Shown here piece after piece: positions 1 to 18,600 of a stretch of 64,000 nt of DNA (the first letter of the stretch is position 1; each line of letters opens with the position of its first letter). The DNA lies in assembly GCF_000247815.1 (NCBI RefSeq), contig NC_021681.1, positions 22,886,789 to 22,950,788 on the forward strand, in the 5' to 3' direction. A program made the translations under genes and the position numbers. A model generated the notes under the pieces. It made no database searches, was not told the DNA's origin, and saw nothing but the letters and a program-made list of their open reading frames with translations. Origin of the DNA: Ficedula albicollis (Eukaryota > Chordata > Aves > Passeriformes > Muscicapidae).

Positions 1-2390
1 TCGGGTACACGAGGCAGATGCTCGTTGTTTTGCTTTTCCGCACCCACGTGAGACCCAGCAGCCCTCCAGCGTGACCACGCATTTCCGTGGCCGCCCACAT
101 AATCTCTCCCCAAGATGTAAAAGATAAATGTGAACCTTTGGTACATGATTATGCCAAATTGCCGCGTTCCCCCGTGCCTGTGAGGTTTAGGTGGATAATT
201 GGATTTCTCTTCGTTTTTGGTTTGAAACGATCTTTTCCGTCATTAGGCTGGTTGCCAGAAGTGGGTGTTTGTGGCTGGGTGTTGCTGCGAGGGCTGAGGG
301 CCAGTGTGCTCATAAACAGAGAAGTGACATAATGTCTTTGGTATAATGAGACAGCTTAATGCAAGGCACTGCAGGAATTAGGGGACATGCTTCAAGAATG
401 GAAATGAAACGTATGGAAAATGTACCCTTAGTGCTCTGTCAAAAAGACACTAGAAAAAACCCCCACTTATTTGATTAAACACTCTTGGAACGAGTTGTAC
501 TAAGAAAAAATATTGCTTCAGCTCCATTATCTTAACGTTCATTGGAAATAAATTTCCATTAATTGAGTAGCCTTTAAACCAACAGTTAAAATTGATTTTG
601 ACACATGCCAAAACCTCACTGTTTTTGGCATTATCTCCTAGATGCTGGATGTTGGTAGGAATGTGCTAAAAAGCTCTTTCTTCCTGTTGAGAGATGGCTA
701 ACTTTGTTTTTTTGTTGTTAATCTAGCATTGGTGTTGCTTAATATTTGTTTTTAAGAGACCAAAGCAGTTTGCTGAATCACTTTCATGGTTCATTAAAGC
801 AAAAGCTGCAGCTTCTGTTCTGACTGCCCAGATAACATTTTCAGATAAACACAATTTCCTGAAGTTTGTACCTTTTTTTGGTGGATTTTGTTTTGTTTTG
901 TTTTCTCCTAGGTCAAGCCCACAACCTTTACCTTATGAAACAGATTACACTTTCCAAATATTGTATGTTAAGTGTGTGTTGTTGCTTGTTATCTATAAAT
1001 CAGATGCAGAGTCTTAATGCCCAAGAATGTTCCGTTAACTCTAAAGAGAAACGTTCACTTTTATATAGGAAAAAAGTCTTGGCAGACAAGTTGGAAGTAC
1101 CAGATGGAATAGGTTGTGCCACACGGATTATAAGATTTCCCCCCCTCCTCCCTTCTTATTGATGTCTTAAATTGAACATGTTCCATCTGTCTGCTCTCAA
1201 TAATGAATAGTAACTTTTTTTTTTATTGTAAAGGTAACAAATTCCATATAGAATAAATTAATTCAAGCATGTAATGAAATGGGGTAGGATTGTGTGCGTT
1301 GGAATTATGTGAAGAAATCTAATATAGTTTGTAAACTGCAGCAGGTAAGACTGGTGGCAGAACTGACAGCTACTCAGGGAAGGGCAGGTAAAAATTGCTG
1401 TTAAAAATGATGTCAGGAGAAGTTTGCAGCAAGAGCCTCAGAATCTCACAGGATGAGAAATTCGGTTGTGCCACCAGAGTTTATTCGATTTAGCAGTGCT
1501 TGGATAAGGGGCTTTCAGTCGTGTCAGGTCCTTTCCAGCATGAAGGGTCCGTGGGTCGGTAGAAATGTGGTGTTTTACCTGTGCTGAGGCCCCTTGGTGC
1601 TGCTGGAAGTAAACATAACAGTGACCATCAGCCTCCAGTTCCCCCTGCGTCTCCTCAAGAGGCTGGACATTGCTCTGTTAGACCAAAAGCATTTTTAATT
1701 TCTCCTCACTGGAAAAAATCCAAAGGATATAAACTCAAAGCAAACTCAAGTGCTTTGTACACTGAAGCAAAAACAAAGTAACCTTTTAATGCAGTGATGA
1801 GCTGTTGGGTTTCAGACTGATATGTTTGGTTTGAGATAAATCCCTCCTCCTGCTTGAGACTGCATTTTACTTTCTCTTCTTTACTATGTAGTGGCTTGAG
1901 ATAAAGGCACAGTGCCTTTTTTGCACATGTTTCTATAAATAGAAAATTAAATACAGAACTTTAAATACTAAAACAGGCACACTTTTCTGTTAAAAGTTGA
2001 TTTTATTTTCATCTCAACACACAAATATATGTATTTTTGCTCTTGTATCAATGAATTTTAAAAGGTTGGCTCTTTAAACTTTTGGGAACAGTTGGTTTTG
2101 ATTTTGGACGTAATAATCTTTTCTTTCTGTGACAGGGGTTTTTATCTGGAATTGGAAATTACTCTTTCTTTACTTACAGATAATTGATGCAGACCGAACT
2201 TGTTAAAGTCAAAACAAACAACTCAGTTCTTTATTACATGCTTATGTGCTTAGTCACCGACTTTATATTAGATTCTGCAAATGGTACAATTTATGCAGTG
2301 ACATGTCGGAGACTTAATGTTGTAATTTTCCTGTTCCTAATGGAGAATTAAGAACCTGGAGAAGCTTGGAGGTTCACATGCGCAGAATCC
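1..2390. other. Unique non-coding sequence with CpG-richer left edge
   Basis: No gene is recognised here. The first 300 bp carry about 15 CpG dinucleotides, including a CACGTG E-box near position 46-51, whereas the following 2 kb is AT-rich and nearly CpG-free, as expected for methylated vertebrate DNA. The open frames of 66-98 codons have no recognisable domain and no convincing splice context. The left edge could be the shoulder of a CpG island or conserved element lying mostly outside the window, which is inference only. Confidence 0.6.
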
Positions 2391-4526
2391 CTACTGCTCG
2401 GGTGCAGAGGTCTCGCAAAAATTTAGTAAGTGAGAAGGAGAACAAAGATCCTTAGTCGGGGGGGAAAAAAAAATTGGATAGCCTGTGGCTGAGAAGCTGA
2501 TTGGGACAGGTAGGCACAGTGGGGCGCGGGATAATGAGGCACATGGCAAATGTGATGCACAGATGTGAAGCCAACTGTAGCTTTGGTTCCAGGAGCCGCG
2601 CATGCCACAGCGCTGCGCCTCGGGGCTATGTCTACACCAGAACATTTGGAGCAGTAAACGACGGGCAACATTAGGTTCAAATTAATCTATTACTCCAGAG
2701 CTGTGAAATGTTGGTTGCTTGTTGCGGAATTACATTGCCTCTGGGTGAAATGTTTTAGGGAGATTTTAATGCATGCTCATGGCTCGCAGAGCAGATTAAG
2801 AGGAGAAAGGGAAATTAGAAGGGTTAGGAGGGCTGTTGAGGTGCACATTGCTGGTTAAAGTATATGAAAAGGGTATTACATATTTCACAAACAGACCTGC
2901 TCTCCCGTTGGCCACCTGCTGGGACTGAAATATCCTATGCCATAATGAAGGCAGGTTTGCAGAAGCCTTGTAAATAGTTTAGAAAGCAGATAAAGGCAAC
3001 GTTGGCCTTTCCGGAAAATTTGGAAACACGGAAAATTTCTTCTCTCCTGCTCCAGGATCCCAAAAACCCCGAACGAGACAATGCCAAACTTCAGCTCTTA
3101 GCTATTTACCACTTCAGTTTTGACCACGATGCTAAATGACAGGTAGTCTCCTAAAGTTTCACAACACGTTATTAGGATTAAGTAATCAGATCCAAGCTGT
3201 TTTCCCCTGGTACCTAAGTGGTTCTGGCAGGCCCTTTCAAATAGATCCATGGTCCAAAAAGACGTGTATTCCAAATTGTAGCATAAAATATTCTAAATCA
3301 TCGTCAATTAAATAAGCTTTATTAAATCGGCACAAACTGTTTGGAACTATCTATAAAGAATATATTCTTTTACTATATTGTTGCTTTTCTTATAAAGAAA
3401 CACTTAATTGAAATGCCTAAGAGCTGCCTGGCACAAAAGTCAATAAAAAGCCTAGAATAGAGTTTATAGGGGTTGTCTATGTACATAATTAAATCCTTCA
3501 GGCACTTTAAAACTCTGCAAAATAAATGGTTATGCAAGAATGGCCTGCTGAGAGAAGAAATGCTTGTATCAGCTTTAAGCAGCTGCTCTCTGCTCGGTGT
3601 TTCTGTGCTGGAATGAGAAAGCTATTAGAAGAGGGGACGACTGCAAGCCCCATACAAATCATCTTTGTTACTGACACTTCAGGGAGTGCTTTATGGTGGC
3701 TGTCAGGCCCGATGCAGAACTTGGGCCGTGCCTGCAAAAGTCAACCGGCGTTATTTGAAAAGGAGACGGTCGCGACAAAGCCAACATCTCTGCCCAAATA
3801 GCGTTGGGGGCCAGGATGGAGGGAGCTGAGGCAGGAGTCAATGCTGGCTGCAGCCAGGCAGGGCCGGGCGAGCGTGCGGCTGAGGCCTGGGTCTGATGGA
3901 ATAACAGAGGTTAATTGCTTGCAATGGTCTATTGCTGTAATAGGAGTAAAAGGGGAGGACTGTACTTAGATTTGATTTCACTGTTCTTCAGGGAATACAG
4001 ATCGAGGGGGTGGGATTGTTATTAGGGGCAAAGGAAGTGGTGCTAAAAAAAGAAGAGTTTAATGAATGTAACCAATAGAAAAATTGTAGGTTTGTTTCTC
4101 CCTCTGGCCCTCAAAGTTATGATAAATGATAGCACAAGGAAAAGATAACCTACCATGAGAGTAGGATCACCAAGGCCAAATACTAAAACTCCCAGCTGAC
4201 TGCCCCATACACTGCAGCCTCTGTTCGTGTTTATTTTTTCTGCTCACTCTTGGTTTCGTCAATCAGTATGATAGACGATAACTCCTGACTAGAGCAGCCT
4301 GTGTCCTGCTCTCTCACGGTGGGTAGCATGTTGTGGTTGGCGCCGTGCAGTCGGAGGATCACCCGCATCAGAAGCATCAGGGGATGAGGTAGGGAGCAGT
4401 CTTCCAGCAGCCCCGCTCCTGGGAGAATAGCAGGCAGCGGTGTTATCAGCATGCAGCCACGCTGCCAAGAAAATGACCACACATTAGTAGCTTTGTTTGG
4501 GTAGAGTCTAGGGGGGATGTCGCTCG
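2391..4526. other. Unique non-coding sequence with CpG-enriched pockets
   Basis: No gene is recognised. Two stretches are richer in CpG than their surroundings: about 2520-2630, and 3726-3880 with about 11 CpG in 155 bp. Between them the sequence is AT-rich. Around 3900-3950 there is a run of ATTG and TAAT-type motifs of the sort seen in homeodomain or SOX-bound elements, but such motifs are common by chance. Short overlapping open frames exist on both strands at 3507-3801, and none resembles a known protein. Confidence 0.55.
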
Positions 4527-4551
4527 AAAAAAAAAAAAAAAAAAAAAAAAA
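4527..4551 (+). repeat. Poly-A tract, 25 nt
   Basis: This is an uninterrupted run of 25 A. It could be the remnant tail of a retroposed copy, but no recognisable source sequence or clear target-site duplication is visible beside it. It sits only about 110 bp from the long C run, so base calls in this neighbourhood deserve caution. Confidence 0.9.
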
Positions 4552-10907
<6,356 letters not shown>

Positions 10908-11020
10908 AGGTCAAGTGAAAGGTCACAGTTCACAGGTCAAGTGAGAGGCTAAAATTTGTGAAACCAAGGAAATGACAGGACAGTGCCAAGTGAAAGGTCA
11001 AAAGTCAAGTGAAAGGTTCA
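10908..11020 (+). promoter_or_regulatory. Cluster of nuclear-receptor half-sites with a triple DR1 array
   Basis: AGGTCA, the core half-site of the RXR/PPAR/HNF4/COUP-TF class of nuclear receptors, occurs at 10908-10913, 10920-10925, 10934-10939 and 10995-11000. The near-matches AGTTCA (10927-10932), AAGTCA (11002-11007) and GGTTCA (11015-11020) lie among them. At 10920-10939 three half-sites stand head to tail with one-base spacers, AGGTCA-C-AGTTCA-C-AGGTCA, giving two overlapping DR1 elements. A further DR1-like pair is at 10995-11007. Known family biology says DR1 sites bind RXR heterodimers and HNF4 homodimers. Function here is inference. The block also contains repeats of an AAGTGAAAGGTCA-like word, so it may be a decayed short tandem repeat that creates half-sites incidentally. 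Confidence 0.4.
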
Positions 11021-11555
11021 GCGTGGATGAAAGTGAGCAGGCTGAGCGCCGGGCAGACCACACACCCAAGGGGATCCACACTGACATCCTCAGCATCAAA
11101 ATGCAGCCTCAGTTTAATTCCCTGGCATAAACCAGGGCAGGAGATGGACTGTGCAGGCATCACTCAGACCAGGCTCCAGCGCTGGCTCTGGTGGTGCCAT
11201 CTGAGGGTAACTGAGCTTGATTCCATCTTAGGGCTCAGATGGATACTGACAGCAATGAATTTTGAGCTTATCTCACAAAATTTTCATCAGGATGTGACAA
11301 GTCAGAATTAGATCCTTGTCCTTGCCAGTAGTTCTAGATGTATTTTCATGAGTCAGTATTGGTTTGTCTTCCCCATCCTTTTCATTGTATTTACATGCAA
11401 AATCAGTTTTCCAAATCAATCAAGATCACTGTCCCACATTTAAACCCTGTTGCATCAGAGAGCAGTAATTTCCATTAATTCTCGTTTCAGCATGCTTCCC
11501 TAACAGCAATTTGAGTCAGCAGGGAACACTCTCACTGCAAGCTCCTGATTTGTCC
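11021..11555. other. Unique non-coding sequence
   Basis: Nothing recognisable. A 100-codon open frame at 11009-11311 has no domain and is attributed to chance. Confidence 0.55.
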
Positions 11556-11944
11556 ATTAGGGATCTGTAATGTCATGTGTAAAGGTGTCTTATCTGTTTT
11601 TGGTTTGTTTTTTTTTTAACTATAAAGCAGAAAAAAATTTAATGTTGGTCAAGACATCAGTTTATCTAAAATAGTTCCTTTTAGCCTCAATGCTGTTTTA
11701 AGATGACTTTTACCCTGATGAGTATAAATGAGTGGAGAAATCCTCACCGATCTATTAGGGATCTGTAATGTCATGTGTAAAGGTGTCTTATCTGTTTTTG
11801 GTTTGTTTTTTTTTTAACTATAAAGCAGAAAAAAATTTAATGTTGGTCAAGACATCAGTTTATCTAAAATAGTTCCTTTTAGCCTCAATGCTGTTTTGAG
11901 ATGACTTTTACCCTGATGAGTACAAATGAATGGAGAAATCCTCA
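11556..11944 (+). repeat. 198-bp direct tandem duplication (two copies)
   Basis: Copy 1 is 11556-11753 and copy 2 is 11754-11944, in direct orientation with a period of 198 bp. I see three substitutions between them and no length change, even in the internal 10-nt T run. The sequence is AT-rich and resembles no repeat family I know. The divergence suggests a fairly recent genuine duplication, or two alleles placed side by side. Confidence 0.9.
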
Positions 11945-12595
11945 TGAGCTGAGAAAAAGAAAATAATACAAGGAAAAATGATGTCACCCTTCCTTTCTTC
12001 TGGTCATTCCTTTCTTCAGAGAGATGTCAAACAAAAGAGTGAAGCCTGTTTTTTTTAATGCAGGACATTAACTAATTAGTGGAACACAGTTAATATTGGC
12101 ACACCTTCTAATGGTGTGAAGGATCATTGCACTAATTAGGCTCCATATAAAAAAAATAGAGAGGTCTTCTTTCCCTTCCTAAACTGCTTCTTTGCTTCAT
12201 GATAAACCATGGTCCTCAGTGACACAATTCCTGGAATTTGTCTTCCATTTGTCTTCTGTTGAATTGCACCCCTGAGAAGGGGACTCATCTCCTGGTCAGA
12301 AAAAGAGAGGAAAACAGCAGTTTGGACAGTAGGGGAATGCAAATCAGTGCTTTAGTTCCTTGAGTTGATAGTCCTCAAAATGCTTTATCTTGCCCACACC
12401 AGTTGCATCCTTTCTAGATTAAATTTCAGCCTCACAGTGTTTGTCCAGCTTTCCACTCCCCTTCAGAAAAAGTGGGATGTGGAGTGAAACATTGTGTGCT
12501 TGATAAGGGAGATGTAGATCTTAATGCCAGCACACGTCTACTCACAGGCTTCATAGAAAATGGGCATTTGTGCTGATTAACAGCAACTGCAGAGA
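11945..12595. other. Unique non-coding sequence
   Basis: No gene or named repeat is visible. About 12060-12145 contains several ACTAATTAG/TTAACT-type AT palindromes. The 12540-12595 end could be a degenerate upstream part of the adjacent CR1 copy, but I cannot align it with confidence. Confidence 0.5.
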
Positions 12596-12650
12596 GGTTG
12601 GGTGACCTTCAAAAATCCCTTCCAACCTAAGCCATTCTATGGTTCTATGA
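12596..12650 (+). mobile_element. CR1 LINE 3'-tail fragment, plus orientation
   Basis: The segment contains the hallmarks of the avian CR1 3' end: a GGTTGGGTGACCTTC-like start, a CCCTTCCAACC core, and a terminal ATTCTATGGTTCTATGA, close to the family's repeated ATTCTATG octamer tail. CR1 is a non-LTR retrotransposon whose copies are nearly always 5'-truncated, and this one retains only about 55 recognisable bases with no coding sequence. It is good evidence for a sauropsid, probably avian, genome. Confidence 0.85.
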
Positions 12651-15600
12651 AAAACAGGTTAAAAATTGCAAAAGGCCACCAGCTGTTCTTTGATTTAAAC
12701 CCAGCTCCAGAGAAGGATTTAGATGCTGCAGCACTGGGGTCTTCAACATGTAATCATGAAGTGTCTGTCTGCAGCAATAGCTTTGCAGGAGCTGTGTGGG
12801 AGTGATCCACTCCTTTGAGCAGTGTCCCAGCACCTCCAGACCCTGCCAGGTGCCCCCAGCTGGGGTCTGCAAAGCCAACGTGCTCCACCCATCCTCATTC
12901 ACCATCAGGGCCCACAATGACATGTGCGATATGCTGAATCCCTCTCCTCTGCCTCCCAGGGTTAAAGGATTAAGTTGCTTTAAAACCCTTTGATTGCATT
13001 AATTTCATATTTCTTCCATGGGGAAAGCAGTCGTCTGCTGTCTGGAGTTCCCCCACTCCAAATTACATGGAATGTTATGTATTCTTAGGAGTCTTGTCTT
13101 GTTGGGAACTACAGTGAATCATGACACTGTTCTCATTTGCTGCACATTTGTTATCTGCCTTGCACGGTTCCCAGCAGTGTGGGGACAGTTTGTTGAGTGG
13201 CATGTTAATACCATTTATTTTTTTAAGCCTAACTAGGGGTATAAAATTCCTCGTCAAAATTCTGTCACGTTCTCTGGGCACTGGTAAATGAGTATCTCCT
13301 TACAACTGTTTTCTTTTTAGCAAAGAAGCCTAAGCTGGTGTATACACGTAGGAGTGTTCAGTGTTCTCTGGGAAATGGGGCTGACAAAGAAACCTCTGAA
13401 GTCAACTAAGGCCAAATTCTTTCCACAGAAATCTGTATGTAGGGGACCCACTGAACTTGCATATGTATATCTGAGGGCAGATTGTGACCCTAGGTAAGCA
13501 AGCAGCTACGACCAATGAGTTGTTTACTTTTCCTAAGGTTTTGCCTTTCCTGGTTATTAATATTGCTCTCATAAATTTTTTTGAGCTACACTTTCAAAAC
13601 TCAAGACACCGGGCCCCAGAGGATGAAATACAGCAGCCCAATTACACACCACCAGAGTCAGGCTCTAAAAGTCAGGAGTTTTTGAAAGACATGAACAATA
13701 TTTAGAGAGCTGGTTAATATTAATTCCTGTGGGAACTATAAGTCTGGCCATTAATAGGCTTAGAGTGATAAAAATGGCAATATGGTGTGCACGTATAGAT
13801 GATATTGTCAAAAAGAGGCAATTAGCAGCACAGAAAGCACATGCACATATGGTGAGCAGGTTGAAATGAGAAGTACTGCCAGCAACATGATAACAGAGCT
13901 AATGGCAAAAGAAGAATGAAACAGTAGCACAATTTGTTCCTCGGCTAAACAGAGTGAAGATTTTTTCATCCAAACAGATTTTCTTTCTCATTCTCTCTGG
14001 CTGTTGCTAAGGTCCCAAGTCAAGACATCAGACAAATGCTTCTTGTCTACCTTCCTACACGTATTTGACTGAGACTAGAGAATGTGATTATTTGCTGGAG
14101 GAGCTCTCAGAAATTGGGGTTGAAAGCCATGATCTGAGTCTCTCTGCAGTCAGGGGAAATACTGGAAATGACATCCCAATCTGAAGCATCCCCCCCACTC
14201 AGGTCTAACTCGTGAAGTGTTTTAAACTGGCCAAGTATTATGTTCCCTACCAACTCTTGTAATCTTGGAGAGGAGTATTTGAGCCCAGACTCGCAGACTG
14301 ACGGGCTCTGAGATAATGATTTCAGCGTGTGTCCAGCAGGCACTCAAGGGCTGGAGGCTGCTGTGCGCAGAGCCTGCTCAGATGTTACAGATAATCGACT
14401 GCCTTATCTCCCAAGTGCATCCAAAACCTCCTACAGCTTCATCTTTATCTCATTATGCTCTTTTAGGGTTAAAAACTAGGAGTTTACAGGGCAGCTAAAA
14501 TGCTCCCTGTATCCTTGGGTGGGGACAGTTATCATAAACACAGCCCTGCCAGCCTTTGAGCTGAGTGAGAGCTTTTGCATTTTGGCTTTGGAAAGGTACA
14601 CACCTGTCACTCTAAAACGGAGCAGATGGGTTATAATCTTATCTGCTCACCCTAGATTTGTTGTCAGAAGGAAGTGAGGTAAGGGCAAGTGGTAAATGCA
14701 GTGAGGTTTATCTGTGCTGTGGGCCACTCTTTTCTCTCAATGCACTGACTAAAGAAATTGGTGAAGGGGAAGGTTTTGACTTCCCCTGAACAATTGTGTT
14801 CTCAATTCTTATCTTACGTTGTTGAATAAATAATTGATATTATAGGAGGAAAAGGCCCCGAAAGCAAACTGGCCCATTTTACAGTTTCATGTCATTTGAT
14901 TACTTATTCTCACTAGTGTGCTTTGGCCTGTTCACTCCACTGACTGCTACTGAAAAACTCAACATTTGGGAAATACTTTAGCCAAGACCACTGCCTAAGA
15001 TAGTGCCATTCCCTTCCTTTGTACAAACCTTGTGAGAAAAACCTATGCACCCTGTGCCAGTGCTGGTAAATAATGCCTTTTTATTAATATGAACTGCTGC
15101 TCTGTCCTATTGCGTTACTCTTTCTCTTCTTCCTACTAATTATTGAGAGTTTATTGCAAAGATAGTAGAATTTGAAAGGTATTGATATAATATAAATACT
15201 CTGTAGTAGATATTTGCTCTTGCTGCTCTGCCTCTGGAATTGTCTGATCGTGCATAAGGTGTGTGAGAACTACTCATGCTTTCCTTAAGAGTCTGTCTTC
15301 TGAAAACTGCACATAACTTTAGAGATCTAGGCCTGATTATAGGGTCAGCAAAGGAAAGGGTAATCACTCAAGCTTCAGTGGGCCTAATCACTCCCTGTGG
15401 AGTGATAATTATTGTCCTTCACCACACTTAGAGTGCAGGCAGTGTCTGCTCTGTCACATAGCTTTACTCGCTTCCTGCCCTCTATTAGAATATTAAATCC
15501 TCCAACTGGCAAAGCATTTTGACTCTCTAGGTTTAAAAAAAAAAAAAAAAGAGAAAAATGCTGTCCATTGGAGCAGAGCACTGGGTTATTCATGCAATAA

Positions 15601-18600
15601 AACGTGACACCTTATATATCACGCGCTGGGAGAAGCATCAGGAAAGTTTCCAGCATGAAAACTACTGAAAGCTATGTCAAATATGGGCATTTATCATTTG
15701 TATATAGAAAACAGGAAATTATTTGGCCCATCTCATCCCAGATGGAATGTGGAAGACAAATCCAGGACGGCAGAGCGTAATTATTTACAACTCAGCAAAT
15801 GAAAACCTGCACACCACTACTGAAAGCAGGCCAGGAAATAGCTAAAATATCAAAATGATCTGAAAAGGAACAGAAGGTGCCAAAAGGTTGAGAGCTTGTT
15901 AAAAATTGACCTTGTTAAAAATTGACCTGCACTCACGGGCTTCATAAAAAAATCGAGAAAGGATTGGAATAAGTTTGGGAGAGTTAGAGGAAAATATAAA
16001 CCCGCTTCCCATCTTGGCAATTGGAAAAGACTGGATTAAGCTGGAATTTGTATTTCTTTAATGTACTGGAGGTATTAGATATCCCATTAGCATGTTTCAT
16101 TTCTAATTCCAGTTGCACAAAAATGTCAGCATTACCCATTCCATAAGATGGGAATACTTGCACATTGGAGGTGATGATGCTCATATGCAAAAATCTGCCA
16201 TCTCTTAGATTTGGGGCTAATCTAAGGGTCACTGGAGTCCAAAGGAGACTTTCTCAGGGATTTGGATCAAACCCTTTTATTCTATGTTTATGTAATTACA
16301 AAGCTCTTATGGCGGGAGCAGTTCAATAACGGGAGAGCACAAGCCAAGGTCTTCAAATTTTTTCTACTGCCTATTTAGAGAACATCTATCCCTCTCCAGT
16401 CCCAGCTCTGCTTTTGGCATTTTGTTCCTTTCTAAAGTATATAGGTTTTCTGGTTGCTCCAGATCCTGCAGAATCAGTCTTCCAGCAGTTAAACCTGGCT
16501 CCCAAGAAAATGCTAGTTGTGGTTTGCTCGTAGCATTCTTTGGAGAGGGAGCAAATAGCAAAGCTGAGCTGGTGCATTACAAAAATGTCAATTATGCTTT
16601 CCAAAAATCTCACAGCTGAGAAGCAGTCTTGATGTGGCATGATGGGAGAGGCGTCACCTCACTGGGATGTAAATAAAAGGTTGCTGAGATGACTGGATGT
16701 GGAGTAATCCTGGAGATCTTCATGCTTGAGTTAGGAACTGAAAACCTATGAAAAGGTTCAGGGTGGGATTCACTTTTGAAAAAAAGACAAGGAGAACTGT
16801 TAGGAAATGCACCAAAAGTTTTAAAAATGGATGCCGAAATTTGAGCTCCTATGCCTGTATTTAATGTTCTGAAATGTTTGTTCTGATTTAAAAGAGTGTT
16901 GGCACAGGGGATCAACATGTCCAGTTAAGAACCCTTCCCACCACTTTTAATGAAAAACTAAAACTTAGAAACTGAGTGATGTCTTTCACAAAGAGGGGTC
17001 CTTAAAAGAAAGACTTACTCAGCAGAGCAACTGCTGGAGCTGCAAAATGACCTTAGGAATCCACACACTGCAAGTAAATATTTATTGCCGTTAAATCGTT
17101 GGCCCCGAAAGCGAGCGTCCGTCTTCTGGCGAAACCATGTGGAAACTGAGTTCATGCACATGTTGTCAGCCACAGGCCCTGCTCCACATCATCAATCTGA
17201 GATAAGCATTTGGGAGGAAGAGGCTGGGTGTGTGGGGAGGCTGCGCGCTCAGCTCCGCGGCGTGAAGGGGAAGATCATCTACTAGCAGAGAAATGGAGTG
17301 GGTGTTGTGAAAAACTGAGCTCCAGCAGCGGGGAAATGCGTAGGAAAGTTTCTCTTCTTTTTCTACCCACCATGAAAGAACTTCTGCAATAAAGATATTT
17401 TATTTTTTTATTCAAATATCTGTTTTCATGGCAACCTCTATAACATTTCAATGAGCACATCCTCTTCTGAAGGGCCAGACCAACGTCTCCTGAAACTTCA
17501 GTTATTTCCTCACCACCTTCTCCCTCATTATTCACACACTTGTGAGATATTCTTTTAGTCCTGTCATTAATTGATAAGCTTCACATTTGTGTTATAGATG
17601 TCTTTAGAAGTAATAGAGTTTTTGGAGTAATTTCATCTGAATGTGAGACTGCTGTTTGCCACATCTTAATGAGCAGCTGGAAGAACCAAAAACACAGTCA
17701 AAATTAGTGAGTGAAAAATATAAAAAGTAATAATAAAAAAGGAAGGTAGGAGAGAATTGGGCTAAGATCATCTTGAACTTTCAGAGTTTCTTTATAATTT
17801 CAAGTAATTTGACTCAAAATCAATTAAATCAGAGGCTGCAGTTTTGTCAAAGCTGAAAAGATATCCCTGAAGTACTAAACTTCCCTTTGTTCTGAGTTAA
17901 AGCAATTTGTTATGTTATCTAGGGGAAAAAAAATGCCATTTTAGCAGATTATGTAGAACATACATTTACTGTTTAAGGGGTTTTAAAGATGGTGGCTTTG
18001 GGCTGAAGCCTGAGGAAAATGGAAGAGGACAGTCTTGTATTTCCGCATATGTAACAATAGTAATGTATTTAGGAATTGCAGTTTATGGTTCATGGAAGTG
18101 TTAGGGCTGAAGCCAAGTCAAGCACTCCAATCAGAATAAAGATCTGTGCACATGGGCAGCACTTTCTGTGTGTAGTTCAAACCTCTCTGATGTCTACGGT
18201 GGACTCAACTGAGTGAATGAATGAAGCAATATTAAATGAAAAGCTGAGATTTCCTGCGCTACTACTGCTGCTTTTTCATTTCTGGCTGGTGTTGTGACCA
18301 TGTACTAATTTCCATGGATATCTGTTCTCTATCATTAGTAAGTCTTTCTGGTGTTTTAATACCCATTTCCCACAAATTCCTCATCAAAAGGAATATTTTA
18401 AAACGGTACTTTTTGGACCAAAAATCATTATTATTTGCTCATACAAAACCTATTAAGGATTTCTTACATTGCAGACCACTGCTAGGAGAAGAAAGGGATT
18501 TTTCCTGAGCTACCACAGCAGAAGTATTTGCACAATTGTTCCTAATCTGTTGGTGTGTAATCTGCCATTTGCTGCGGCTCTTTCCTCCATCAGCCTGAAT

